Source of the DNA: SZAS-103 sp038234715 | GTDB taxonomy: Bacteria; Pseudomonadota; Gammaproteobacteria; Xanthomonadales; Xanthomonadaceae | Length of the DNA stretch: 64,000 nt | Assembly (NCBI GenBank): GCA_038234715.1 | Contig: JBBQTD010000012.1 | Location: 1 to 64,000, forward strand | Direction: 5' to 3' | Shown here: piece by piece, positions 53,457 through 62,859 of the stretch | How the letters are laid out: each line of letters starts with the position of its first letter | Numbering within the stretch: position 1 is the stretch's first letter | Program-made: the position numbers and the translations under genes | The notes under the pieces: generated by a model | What the model was told of the DNA's origin: nothing | Database searches by the model: none | Seen by the model: the letters and a program-made list of their open reading frames with translations, nothing else

Positions 53457-55248
53457 TATCCAGGACGCCTGGAGGGAGCGGGTTGGTTTCCGCTTTCGTG
53501 TGGTCGTACACGATGACGCGGTCGCGGCCTTCGCGCTTGGCCTGGTAAAGCGCGTTGTCGGCGTGGATCATCAATTGCCGCAGCCCATAGGTGGACGTGC
53601 GCGTGCCGGAGATTCCGAAGCTCGCACGAACAGGGAAGTCCAGGCCGCCTTCACTGCCTGAGCAATCGGCGACAGCGGACCGGATCCGCTCTGCGACCTG
53701 CCTTGCAGTGGCGGCGACGCAGTCCGGCATCAGAATTCCAAATTCCTCGCCACCCAGCCGGCCGAACAGGTCGTTCGCGCGCAGATGGGCGCGGCAGGCA
53801 GCCACCGTACACTTCAACACCTGGTCGCCGACAGCGTGGCCATGGGTGTCGTTGACTGCCTTGAAGTGATCGAGGTCGATCAGGATCACGGACGCGTCCT
53901 GCGACGTCTTCTTGCATTGTGCAAGCGCGTGTTCAGCGACACTCACGAAGTGCTGGCGATTGAAGATGCCGGTGAGGCCATCGTGCCGCGAGATCTGCAT
54001 GAACTTGATTTCCGAACGTTTGGTACGCCACGCCCAGAACGCGATGGAGCCCAGCACGACCATCAGCATCACCAGGTACAGGTCCCGCGCTTCCGCTTCT
54101 TTCCGGCTGATTTCCTGGCGTAACTGCAAGACCTGGTTTTGCTTGCTGAGGGCGTCGACTTGCAGCTTTTTTTCCTGGACCTGTTGCTTGACCATCTGAT
54201 ACGCGAGAACACGCGCGCTGACGTCGTTCAAGTAGCCCTTGTCGGCGGCGGCGAATTTTTCGTGGTAAGCAAGTGCTGCTTGGTAGTCGCCCTGCTTCTG
54301 CGCAACCAGGTACAGCACCTGATAGGCGTGCACCAAAGATTCGGTGTACTCGTTCTTGACACCGTCCTGCACCGAACTGAGTGCGTATCGTTGGGCCGGC
54401 TCAATCGCGCCCGTTTCCCAGTACGCTTGCGCCAGGACGGAATCGACTGCGGAAACGAGTGCTGGATAGCGAGTGTGCTGAATCTCGTCATAGTTGCTGT
54501 CCAAAACCTTGATTGCCTCAGCATACTTGCCTTTCGCAATATGGAGCTTTGCAACATCGACACGAATCAAATTGGCCCAGATCGGTTCACCAGCCCTTTT
54601 GCACGCATCAATTCCCGGTTGAAACTGCTGATTGAACGTCTGCAGTTTCCCGCTCCTGTAGAGAGCTTCGAGTTTTTGCTGTGATCCTGTGCAGAAGCTC
54701 TTGGGGTCGGCATTCTCAGCGAGTTGCCGGTTCGAATAGCTTAGGGCCAAGTCGTATTGTCCGGCGCCGTTGTACAAAAGCGCAGCCACCGCCAAGCCCT
54801 GCTCGCGTGCGTCGGGGTCCGAAACACTGGGCATCAGCTCGAGCAACTGGCTAAGACGCACGAAGGCTTCTTCGTTGCGCGAGGCAATCGAGAGGACATT
54901 GACGACCGTAACACCCGCCCGGAACTTCAGGGTAACGTCGTTCGACTGCGCGATGACTGCGTCCAGTTGCGGCACGGCAGTCGCATAGTCACCGCGATAC
55001 GCGCTCTGCCATGCCTTGAGGTAACGCAAACGCAGCTGCTGCGCCGACGTCAACGGCGGCTGCTCACCATCGAGCCGCTTCAGAATTTCCACGAATTCGT
55101 CGTTGTTTGCTGACTTGATATCGTCGGCGTGCTGCAACATTTGGTTGGCATTGCGCGACGTATCTGCAGATGCGATTACGGGTAGTGCTAGGACAAGGCA
55201 AGTCCACCCGGCGACGAGCGCCGAGCGGAACATGCCGGAGCGGTGCAT
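53443..55248 (-). CDS. TPR-domain diguanylate cyclase (GGDEF) in the borosin-like operon
   Basis: A 601-residue protein. A signal sequence (FRSALVAGWTCLVLALPVIASA) precedes about 330 residues of TPR-like helices (YRGDYATAVPQLDAV, YNGAGQYDLALSYSNRQLAE, AKGKYAEAIKVLDSNYDEI, AQKQGDYQAALAYHEKF), then a coiled coil, a membrane helix (YLVMLMVVLGSIAFWAWRT) and a cytoplasmic GGDEF domain. The active motif is GGEEF near residue 500 (DLFGRLGGEEFGILMP), with LTGIFNRQHF and DLDHFKAVNDTHGHAVGD, so cyclic di-GMP synthesis is likely. No RxxD inhibition site is obvious. Its ATG is three bases after the precursor stop, so the two genes are almost certainly one transcript. The periplasmic TPR region could sense a peptide; that is inference. 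Confidence 0.9.
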   Translation of the reverse strand: MHRSGMFRSALVAGWTCLVLALPVIASADTSRNANQMLQHADDIKSANNDEFVEILKRLDGEQPPLTSAQQLRLRYLKAWQSAYRGDYATAVPQLDAVIAQSNDVTLKFRAGVTVVNVLSIASRNEEAFVRLSQLLELMPSVSDPDAREQGLAVAALLYNGAGQYDLALSYSNRQLAENADPKSFCTGSQQKLEALYRSGKLQTFNQQFQPGIDACKRAGEPIWANLIRVDVAKLHIAKGKYAEAIKVLDSNYDEIQHTRYPALVSAVDSVLAQAYWETGAIEPAQRYALSSVQDGVKNEYTESLVHAYQVLYLVAQKQGDYQAALAYHEKFAAADKGYLNDVSARVLAYQMVKQQVQEKKLQVDALSKQNQVLQLRQEISRKEAEARDLYLVMLMVVLGSIAFWAWRTKRSEIKFMQISRHDGLTGIFNRQHFVSVAEHALAQCKKTSQDASVILIDLDHFKAVNDTHGHAVGDQVLKCTVAACRAHLRANDLFGRLGGEEFGILMPDCVAATARQVAERIRSAVADCSGSEGGLDFPVRASFGISGTRTSTYGLRQLMIHADNALYQAKREGRDRVIVYDHTKAETNPLPPGVLDRRRG

Positions 55249-55251
55249 CGA

Positions 55252-55542
55252 TCAAGCCGCCGATGCGATGCCGCGCAGACCGTGCAGCACCTTGGCTTCG
55301 TCGTCGTCTCGCGAGGGTTCTTCTTCCTCGTCTTCGCGCTTTTCGGGTGCCAGGCCACAGCAAACGTTTGTGTTGGCTCCCAGCAACATTTCGATCTCGG
55401 ACTGGTTACCACCGAGGATCGCAGCCTGCAGCTCCGGGTCAATTTTCGCCCGAGTCAACGCCAGAGCAAGGTCATCCTCCGAGGCGTGACGCAGCGTTGC
55501 GTCCTGTCCCAGCCGTTCGAGAAAGCTGATCACGTTCGACAT
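55252..55542 (-). CDS. putative split-borosin RiPP precursor peptide
   Basis: A 96-residue peptide with a strong GGGGAG site before its ATG. Residues 1-55 look like a borosin-binding helical leader: F7, then LGQDATL at 11-17, then an Ala/Leu-rich helix, DPELQAAILGGN at 35-46 and a final MLLG. From memory this pattern closely follows SonA of Shewanella oneidensis (F, LGQDAQL, a helix, then a Thr/Gly-Asp turn and a short core). Residues 56-65 include Cys61-Cys62 in NTNVCCGLAP. A run of acidic residues (70-82) and a short KVLHGLRGIASAA end follow, which SonA lacks. The leader fold is related to the LigA subunit family. The core position is unproven. The gene lies one ORF away from the matching methyltransferase. 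Confidence 0.75.
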   Translation of the reverse strand: MSNVISFLERLGQDATLRHASEDDLALALTRAKIDPELQAAILGGNQSEIEMLLGANTNVCCGLAPEKREDEEEEPSRDDDEAKVLHGLRGIASAA

Positions 55543-56122
55543 CGTCTTCTCCCCTGTGGTTTGCAGCGTAGATGGAACTCCAAGTTAGTCGATCGATCGA
55601 CCACACACACTTGGCGTCGACTGGGTTACCCGTTTCGGGTCGAGTACACGTCTTGAAACCAATACCGACTACCAAGCGCTCGGCGGCCATGTGCTCTGGC
55701 GAATATTGCACCCAAACAGTGCCGATTGGAAAGTGCGCAAACGTTGCCGTAACCAGCGCGGGGAGAGCTTCAGACGCATAGCCGCGGTCACGCACTTCCT
55801 TCTTCAGTATCATCCCGAGTTCGGCGCTTCTCGCGTGCACGTCAACCTGTTGGACGCCGCAGAGGCCGACCGGGCGGCAGGCGGCTTTTTCAAGAATCGC
55901 AAATATCCGGGAACTGCCCGGATGCTCGGTGGAACGAGCAACGGCTTTTCGAAAACTCTGCACGGCGTGTCCCGCGGACAGCGGGGCTGCGATATAGCGC
56001 ATGGTTTCAGAATCTGTGTACAAGCTGCAGTACATTTCCTCGTCGGCAAGCGACAACAGACGCACTGCCAAGCGCGCGGTCTCGAATCCCAATGACGTTA
56101 GCTCCAGGCTTTTCGTGCTCAA
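55472..56122 (-). CDS. GNAT family N-acetyltransferase with run-on C-terminus
   Basis: A 216-residue RimJ/RimL-like acetyltransferase. The fold is visible in FETARLAVRLLSLADEEMY, the acetyl-CoA region SAELGMILKKEVRDRGYASEALPALVTATF and the later GTVWVQYSPEHMAAERLVVGIGF. The domain should end near VWSIDRLTW; about 33 more residues (ending in GRNAASRLGG) follow because the frame stays open into the precursor gene, overlapping it by 71 bases. A lost stop codon is the likely cause. The TTG at 56122 is the best start found, 11 bases after the methyltransferase gene, but is uncertain. It might acetylate the peptide, its precursor or an unrelated substrate. Confidence 0.75.
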   Translation of the reverse strand: MSTKSLELTSLGFETARLAVRLLSLADEEMYCSLYTDSETMRYIAAPLSAGHAVQSFRKAVARSTEHPGSSRIFAILEKAACRPVGLCGVQQVDVHARSAELGMILKKEVRDRGYASEALPALVTATFAHFPIGTVWVQYSPEHMAAERLVVGIGFKTCTRPETGNPVDAKCVWSIDRLTWSSIYAANHRGEDDVERDQLSRTAGTGRNAASRLGG

Positions 56123-56133
56123 TCGTCCAGCAC

Positions 56134-56943
56134 CTATATGGCAACATCAATCGCCGCGAGCCGAACCCGAATCTCAGCGTTGGGTTCCAGCTTCTGCGCG
56201 GGTGGAATCACCACAGTGTCGTGTAAGTTGATGTCCGCCTCGGTCAAATCCGCCAGCGCAATCCGCTCGATCCGCAGCTGCTGAATCGGCAGCGTGACGC
56301 ATCGGTAGACGATGATCTCGTGGTCCAGCGGGTAGTCCTGCGCAAGCACCTCCACGAGTACCTGGCGGTAGGCTGATCCGGTGGAGAAGCGGGCTTGCGA
56401 CTGGTCGCCGGCAATGCCGACTTGCCACAGCACGAGATAGGCGCTGGGGTCGATGCGGCGCTTGTAGAACATCAGCTGGCTCGCGCCATAGTGCTGGCAA
56501 CCAACCTCGCCGGGATCGATGCCCAGGTCTGCATACAGGCAGTCTTCCGCCGAGATGCCCGGTTCCATGTGCGCGGCAAAGCCTTCGCTGCGCGCGACTT
56601 CGATCGCCTTGTGCGGCGCCCACGCAAACACCCCTGGATGCCCGTAGAAAGCCCCGCAGACCTTCTTGCCCACGCGCACCTCGGTCAACATCGCATCCAC
56701 CATCTTCCGATAGGTGTGCCTGCGCGAGGTGCCTTCGTTGTAATATTTCTGCAGGCTGCGAACGTCCTTGTTCATGCCCGCGATCCACAGTTCGATGATG
56801 CCGTCGGACAAGCCGGTGAACACCACGTCGGCCTGTTCGATATGGCTACGGGCAAGGGGGCTGATGTGCGAGCCGAGGGTCATCCCAATGCCGACGCAGG
56901 TCAGGCTCCCGGGCGACTGGCTGGTTGGGATGGTTCGGTCCAA
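56134..56943 (-). CDS. split-borosin-type peptide alpha-N-methyltransferase (tetrapyrrole methylase fold)
   Basis: A 269-residue SAM-dependent methyltransferase of the tetrapyrrole methylase fold. The SAM loop is SLTCVGIGMTLGSHISPLAR, then GVFTGLSDG-like VVFTGLSDG, YGHPGVFAW and AHMEPGISAEDCLYADLGID. Tyr68, Arg74, Tyr78 and Tyr100 are spaced 6, 4 and 22 apart, exactly as Tyr66, Arg72, Tyr76 and Tyr98 of the borosin enzyme OphMA. As I recall it, the SonM protein of Shewanella shares most blocks, including GQQ/QHYGASQLMFY, LWQVGIAGD, YPLDHEIIVYRC and LPIQQLRIERI. There is no fused core peptide, so it is a split enzyme acting on a separate precursor. TTG at 56943 has GAGGA upstream. It probably adds methyl groups to backbone amides of the precursor two genes downstream. 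Confidence 0.88.
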   Translation of the reverse strand: MDRTIPTSQSPGSLTCVGIGMTLGSHISPLARSHIEQADVVFTGLSDGIIELWIAGMNKDVRSLQKYYNEGTSRRHTYRKMVDAMLTEVRVGKKVCGAFYGHPGVFAWAPHKAIEVARSEGFAAHMEPGISAEDCLYADLGIDPGEVGCQHYGASQLMFYKRRIDPSAYLVLWQVGIAGDQSQARFSTGSAYRQVLVEVLAQDYPLDHEIIVYRCVTLPIQQLRIERIALADLTEADINLHDTVVIPPAQKLEPNAEIRVRLAAIDVAI

Positions 56944-57051
56944 TTGAAAATCCTCAAATTACCCGCATGTCTCGGGCTACAGGATTAGGCCACAGCCCGA
57001 CGATAGCAGGCCATGGCAAATGCGAAACGTGAACCTTGGCCACTGCCTGGC

Positions 57052-57080
57052 TTGCACATCGGCACGCGAATCCGCATAAT
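57052..57080 (+). promoter_or_regulatory. sigma-70-type promoter of tRNA-fMet
   Basis: TTGCAC (57052-57057) and CATAAT (57075-57080) are separated by 17 bases, and the tRNA begins 15 bases after the -10 box. It probably also drives the rimP operon in part, reading through the terminators. Confidence 0.65.
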
Positions 57081-57094
57081 CGTCGTTCTACTGC

Positions 57095-57171
57095 TGCGGG
57101 GTGGAGCAGTCTGGCAGCTCGTCGGGCTCATAACCCGAAGGTCGCAGGTTCAAATCCTGCCCCCGCTACCA
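57095..57171 (+). tRNA. initiator tRNA-fMet (anticodon CAT) with U1-U72
   Basis: A 77-base tRNA with encoded CCA. The anticodon CAT lies at 57129-57131 in a stem with the three G-C pairs (GGG/CCC) characteristic of initiators. The acceptor runs TGCGGGG with CCCCGCT, so positions 1 and 72 are U and U, still unpaired as initiators require but not the usual C1-A72. It is followed by a terminator and then rimP, matching the metY-rimP-nusA-infB arrangement. Confidence 0.95.
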
Positions 57172-57184
57172 GCTCGGTGACGGA

Positions 57185-57211
57185 AAGCCTCCTCGTGAGG
57201 CTTTTTTGTTT
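57185..57211 (+). terminator. rho-independent terminator after tRNA-fMet
   Basis: AAGCCTC (57185-57191), loop CTCGT and GAGGCTT (57197-57203) form a 7-bp stem followed by TTTTTGTTT. This is a standard intrinsic terminator, placed 14 bases after the tRNA. Confidence 0.9.
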
Positions 57212-57310
57212 CAACAGGCTGGAATTTGAAGTTTTTTGGTGGCAGTCGTTTCACGCTGGTCTCGCTTCGGCTCGCAGCATGGCCGTGGCACCGGAAGCTG
57301 GAAATACCGG

Positions 57311-57338
57311 AGGGGCCATTGCGGCCCCTTTGTCTTTT
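57311..57338 (+). terminator. second hairpin with T-rich tail in the rimP leader
   Basis: AGGGGCC (57311-57317), loop ATTGC and GGCCCCT (57323-57329) form a strong stem followed by TTGTCTTTTC. It may work as a terminator or attenuator between the tRNA and rimP, where such leader hairpins are common. Confidence 0.7.
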
Positions 57339-57424
57339 CTGGATTGCCCTTTTTTAGTCCGCTGTTTTCAAGCAGGTTCATCTGGAAGCTGGAATTGCTC
57401 GATCGATCCAACGGAGTCCCGTTC

Positions 57425-58027
57425 TTGTCCAACCGCGTTGCCGACATCGCCACCATGCTCACGCCGAGCGTCGAAGCCCTGCAGCTTGAACTGCTTGGTG
57501 TCGAGCTTGCGGCGTCGGGTACGAACGCGCTGCTGCGGCTGTATATCGACGCACCGGGCCGCACCGTCGTGATCGAGGATTGCGAAGCCGTGAGCCGCGA
57601 AGTGTCCGCGATCCTCGACGTCAACGATCCGATCGCATCGCACTACACGCTCGAAGTGTCATCGCCTGGCATCGACAGGCCGTTGTTCACCCCTGCCCAA
57701 TTTGCGAAGCACGTCGGCGAGAAAGTGAAGCTGACCTTGCAGATTCCACTCGATGGCCGCCGCCGTTTGCAGGGCGTGGTCGCGGGCGTGGACGGCGAGA
57801 ACATCGCATTGCGTACCGACACGGCGGAGTTGTCGGTGCAGCACGCGAACATAGAAAAAGCGCGGCTCGTGCCGGACTGGGCCGCATTGGGACTGGCGCC
57901 GTCGCCCGACAAGGGCAGGGCACCGCGCAACAAGGGCCCGCTCGACAAAGGCTGTCCGCGCAAGCCGGGCCCCTCATTCAACGACAACGGAGCGGATGAG
58001 CCGCCCGTCACGGAGCACAAGCAATGA
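57425..58027 (+). CDS. rimP: ribosome maturation factor RimP
   Basis: A 200-residue factor for 30S subunit assembly. Core motifs are EALQLELLGVELAASGTNALLRLYIDAPG, ILDVNDPIASHYTLEVSSPGIDRPL and GENIALRT. The TTG at 57425 has GGAG eight bases upstream and gives the expected start; the open frame before it is leader. A Lys/Pro-rich tail of about 40 residues is longer than usual. Its stop overlaps nusA as ATGA. Confidence 0.9.
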   Translation: MSNRVADIATMLTPSVEALQLELLGVELAASGTNALLRLYIDAPGRTVVIEDCEAVSREVSAILDVNDPIASHYTLEVSSPGIDRPLFTPAQFAKHVGEKVKLTLQIPLDGRRRLQGVVAGVDGENIALRTDTAELSVQHANIEKARLVPDWAALGLAPSPDKGRAPRNKGPLDKGCPRKPGPSFNDNGADEPPVTEHKQ

Positions 58028-59511
58028 GCAAAGAGCTGTTGATGGTGATCGATGCGGTCGCCAACGAAAAAGGCGTACCGCGCGAAGTGATCCTCGAAGC
58101 GATGGAGGCCGCGCTCGCGTCGGCTGCCAAGAAGTCCTACCACGAGCAGGACGTGAATGTCCGCGTGTCGATCCACCCCAAGGACGGCAGCTACGAGACT
58201 TTCCGCCAGTGGGAAGTCGTGGCCGACGACGTCGTCATGGAATCGCCGGATCGGCAGTTGCGCCTGATGGACGCGGTCGACGACAACGTCGACGCCGCGG
58301 TGGGCGATGTCATCGAGGAGCAGATCGACAACGCCGAATTCGGCCGCATCGAGGCGCAGGCCGCCAAGCAGGTGATCGTGCAGAAAGTGCGCGAGGCCGA
58401 GCGTGCGCAGGTCGTCGAGGCATGGACCGATCGTGTTGGCGAACTCGTCACCGGCATCGTCAAGCGCGTCGAACGCGGCAACATCTTCATCGACCTGGGC
58501 GGCAATGCCGAGGGTTACATTCCGAAGGACAAGGCGATCCCGCGCGATGTGCTGCGCCCGGGCGATCGCGTGAAGGGCTACCTGCTCGAAGTGCGCGCCG
58601 AAGCGCGCGGCCCGCAGCTGTTCATCAGCCGCGGCGCGCCTGAATTCATGATGGAACTGTTCAAGCTAGAAGTACCCGAAGTCGGCCAGGGCCTGGTCGA
58701 GATCAAGGGTGCAGCACGCGACCCGGGTGACCGTGCCAAGATCGCCGTGCTCGCGCACGACCGCCGCACCGATCCGATCGGCGCCTGCATCGGCATGCGC
58801 GGTTCGCGCGTGCAGGCGGTGTCGAACGAACTCAACGGCGAGCGCGTGGACATCATCCTGTGGAGCGACAACGCCGCGCAGTTCGTGATCAACGCGATGG
58901 CGCCTGCCGAAGTGCAGTCGATCATCGTCGACGAAGAACGCCATTCCATGGACCTCGCCGTCGCCGAAGACAAACTCGCGCAGGCGATCGGCAAGGGCGG
59001 CCAGAACGTGCGACTCGCCAGCCGTTTGACAGGCTGGCAGCTCAACGTGATGACCCAGGACCAGGTCACCGCGAAGAGCGATGCCGAACAGTCGACCGCG
59101 CGCCAGCTGTTCATGGACAAGCTCGAAGTCGACGAGGAAATCGCCGGCATCCTGGTTGGCGAAGGCTTCAGCACGGTCGAGGAAATCGCCTATGTGCCGA
59201 ACGCGGAATTGCTTGCGATCGAGGGCTTCGATGAGGATATCGTCGAGGAACTCAGGGCGCGTGCGCGCGACGCACTGCTGACCGATGCCCTGGCAGTCGA
59301 AGAGGAACTCGACGAGCACCAGCCGGCCGAGGATCTGCTGACACTCGATGGCATGGACGAGACCATGGCGTTTGCGCTCGCCGGTCGCGGCGTCACCACG
59401 CGCGAGGAGCTTGCTGAACTTGCCACGGACGAGATCCTCGATATAGATGGAATGAATCCGGAGCGGGCTGCGGCGCTGATCATGGCCGCCCGCCAGCATT
59501 GGTTCGAGTAA
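58024..59511 (+). CDS. nusA: transcription termination/antitermination protein NusA
   Basis: A 495-residue RNA polymerase-binding factor. The N-terminal domain starts MSKELLMVIDAVANEKGV; an S1 domain (GELVTGIVKRVERGNIFIDLGG) and two KH domains (DPIGACIGMRGSRVQAV; AIGKGGQNVRLASRLTGW) follow. The C-terminus has two repeats (EIAYVPNAELLAIEGFDEDI; VTTREELAELATDEILDIDG) of the acidic-repeat type that bind the alpha subunit and N/SuhB. It overlaps rimP by four bases. Confidence 0.97.
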   Translation: MSKELLMVIDAVANEKGVPREVILEAMEAALASAAKKSYHEQDVNVRVSIHPKDGSYETFRQWEVVADDVVMESPDRQLRLMDAVDDNVDAAVGDVIEEQIDNAEFGRIEAQAAKQVIVQKVREAERAQVVEAWTDRVGELVTGIVKRVERGNIFIDLGGNAEGYIPKDKAIPRDVLRPGDRVKGYLLEVRAEARGPQLFISRGAPEFMMELFKLEVPEVGQGLVEIKGAARDPGDRAKIAVLAHDRRTDPIGACIGMRGSRVQAVSNELNGERVDIILWSDNAAQFVINAMAPAEVQSIIVDEERHSMDLAVAEDKLAQAIGKGGQNVRLASRLTGWQLNVMTQDQVTAKSDAEQSTARQLFMDKLEVDEEIAGILVGEGFSTVEEIAYVPNAELLAIEGFDEDIVEELRARARDALLTDALAVEEELDEHQPAEDLLTLDGMDETMAFALAGRGVTTREELAELATDEILDIDGMNPERAAALIMAARQHWFE

Positions 59512-59520
59512 GTGTTTCAG

Positions 59521-59547
59521 ACGCGTCGGGCTACGCTGCCGACGCGT
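59521..59547 (+). terminator. 9-bp perfect hairpin between nusA and infB
   Basis: ACGCGTCGG (59521-59529) and CCGACGCGT (59539-59547) form a perfect 9-bp stem with a nine-base loop. No T run follows, so it may pause or stabilise the transcript rather than terminate it. The 59548-59673 spacer holds no other gene. Confidence 0.45.
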
Positions 59548-59673
59548 TAAACTAGCCGGCGGATATGGGCCAGCAGCATGAGTCCGTAAAATCAGGGCCA
59601 GGGTCGTGTCCGTTGGAATGCAGCAGTACCGATGCGCCATGGAGGCGCACGTTCTATGGAATCCGGGAATCGA

Positions 59674-62319
<2,646 letters not shown>

Positions 62320-62327
62320 GCGTGCGC

Positions 62328-62425
62328 GGGAACAGGGAATTGCGGGTAGCGAACAGGAACAGGCGAGAGCCGAAGCCCCTTCGCTACTCACCCTTCCCAT
62401 TCCCGATTCTCAACTCCCCATTTCC
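62328..62425 (+). repeat. dispersed GGGAATC inverted repeat, copy 3
   Basis: Left arm from 62328 (GGGAACAGGGAATTGCGGGT and onward to 62353) and right arm 62380-62425 (TTCGCTACTC, ATTCCCGATTCTC words) pair, with the inner GTAGCGAA/TTCGCTAC match perfect. It fills the infB-rbfA spacer and leaves rbfA without a clear ribosome-binding site. Confidence 0.72.
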
Positions 62426-62432
62426 GGCCACC

Positions 62433-62846
62433 ATGTCCCAAAAAACCTTCCACCGATCCGATCGTGTCGCGGCCCAGTTGCGCCGCGAACTCGGGCAGCT
62501 TGTGCATGAGGCCGTGCGCGAACATGCGCTTGCGTCAGTGAGCGTGTCGGACGTCGAGATCACCCGCGACCTTGCGCATGCAAAGGTGTTTGTCACCGCG
62601 CTGCAGGCCGAGCGTTCGGCCGAAGCGGTGAAGGGCCTCAAGGAGCATGCGAAAGAGATCCGCTACAAGCTCGCGCAGCTGGTGAAGATGCGCCACGTCC
62701 CCGAACTGCATTTCCACTACGACGACTCGGTCGATCGTGGCGAGAAGATCGAGAAGCTTCTGCGCGCGACCGGTACCGACGTCATGCCGCCACCTGGCGA
62801 CGCCGAATCCGATGCCGATGACGAATCAGGGTCCGACGGCAATTGA
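62433..62846 (+). CDS. rbfA: 30S ribosome-binding factor RbfA
   Basis: A 137-residue cold-shock assembly factor with a KH-type fold. Motifs include FHRSDRVAAQLRRELGQLVHE, VSVSDVEITRDLAHAKVFVT and PELHFHYDDSVDRGEKIEKLL. An acidic tail ends the protein. The ATG at 62433 follows the pyrimidine-rich arm of repeat copy 3, with no purine-rich ribosome-binding site. It overlaps no gene; truB starts 13 bases after its stop. Confidence 0.95.
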   Translation: MSQKTFHRSDRVAAQLRRELGQLVHEAVREHALASVSVSDVEITRDLAHAKVFVTALQAERSAEAVKGLKEHAKEIRYKLAQLVKMRHVPELHFHYDDSVDRGEKIEKLLRATGTDVMPPPGDAESDADDESGSDGN

Positions 62847-62859
62847 GCATGTCCCGCGG

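Noticed and set aside
56134..56943. Uroporphyrinogen or precorrin methyltransferase
   Set aside because: The fold is the same, but the Tyr-Arg-Tyr-Tyr spacing, the close resemblance to SonM blocks and a neighbouring SonA-like precursor fit a borosin enzyme; no tetrapyrrole genes are nearby.
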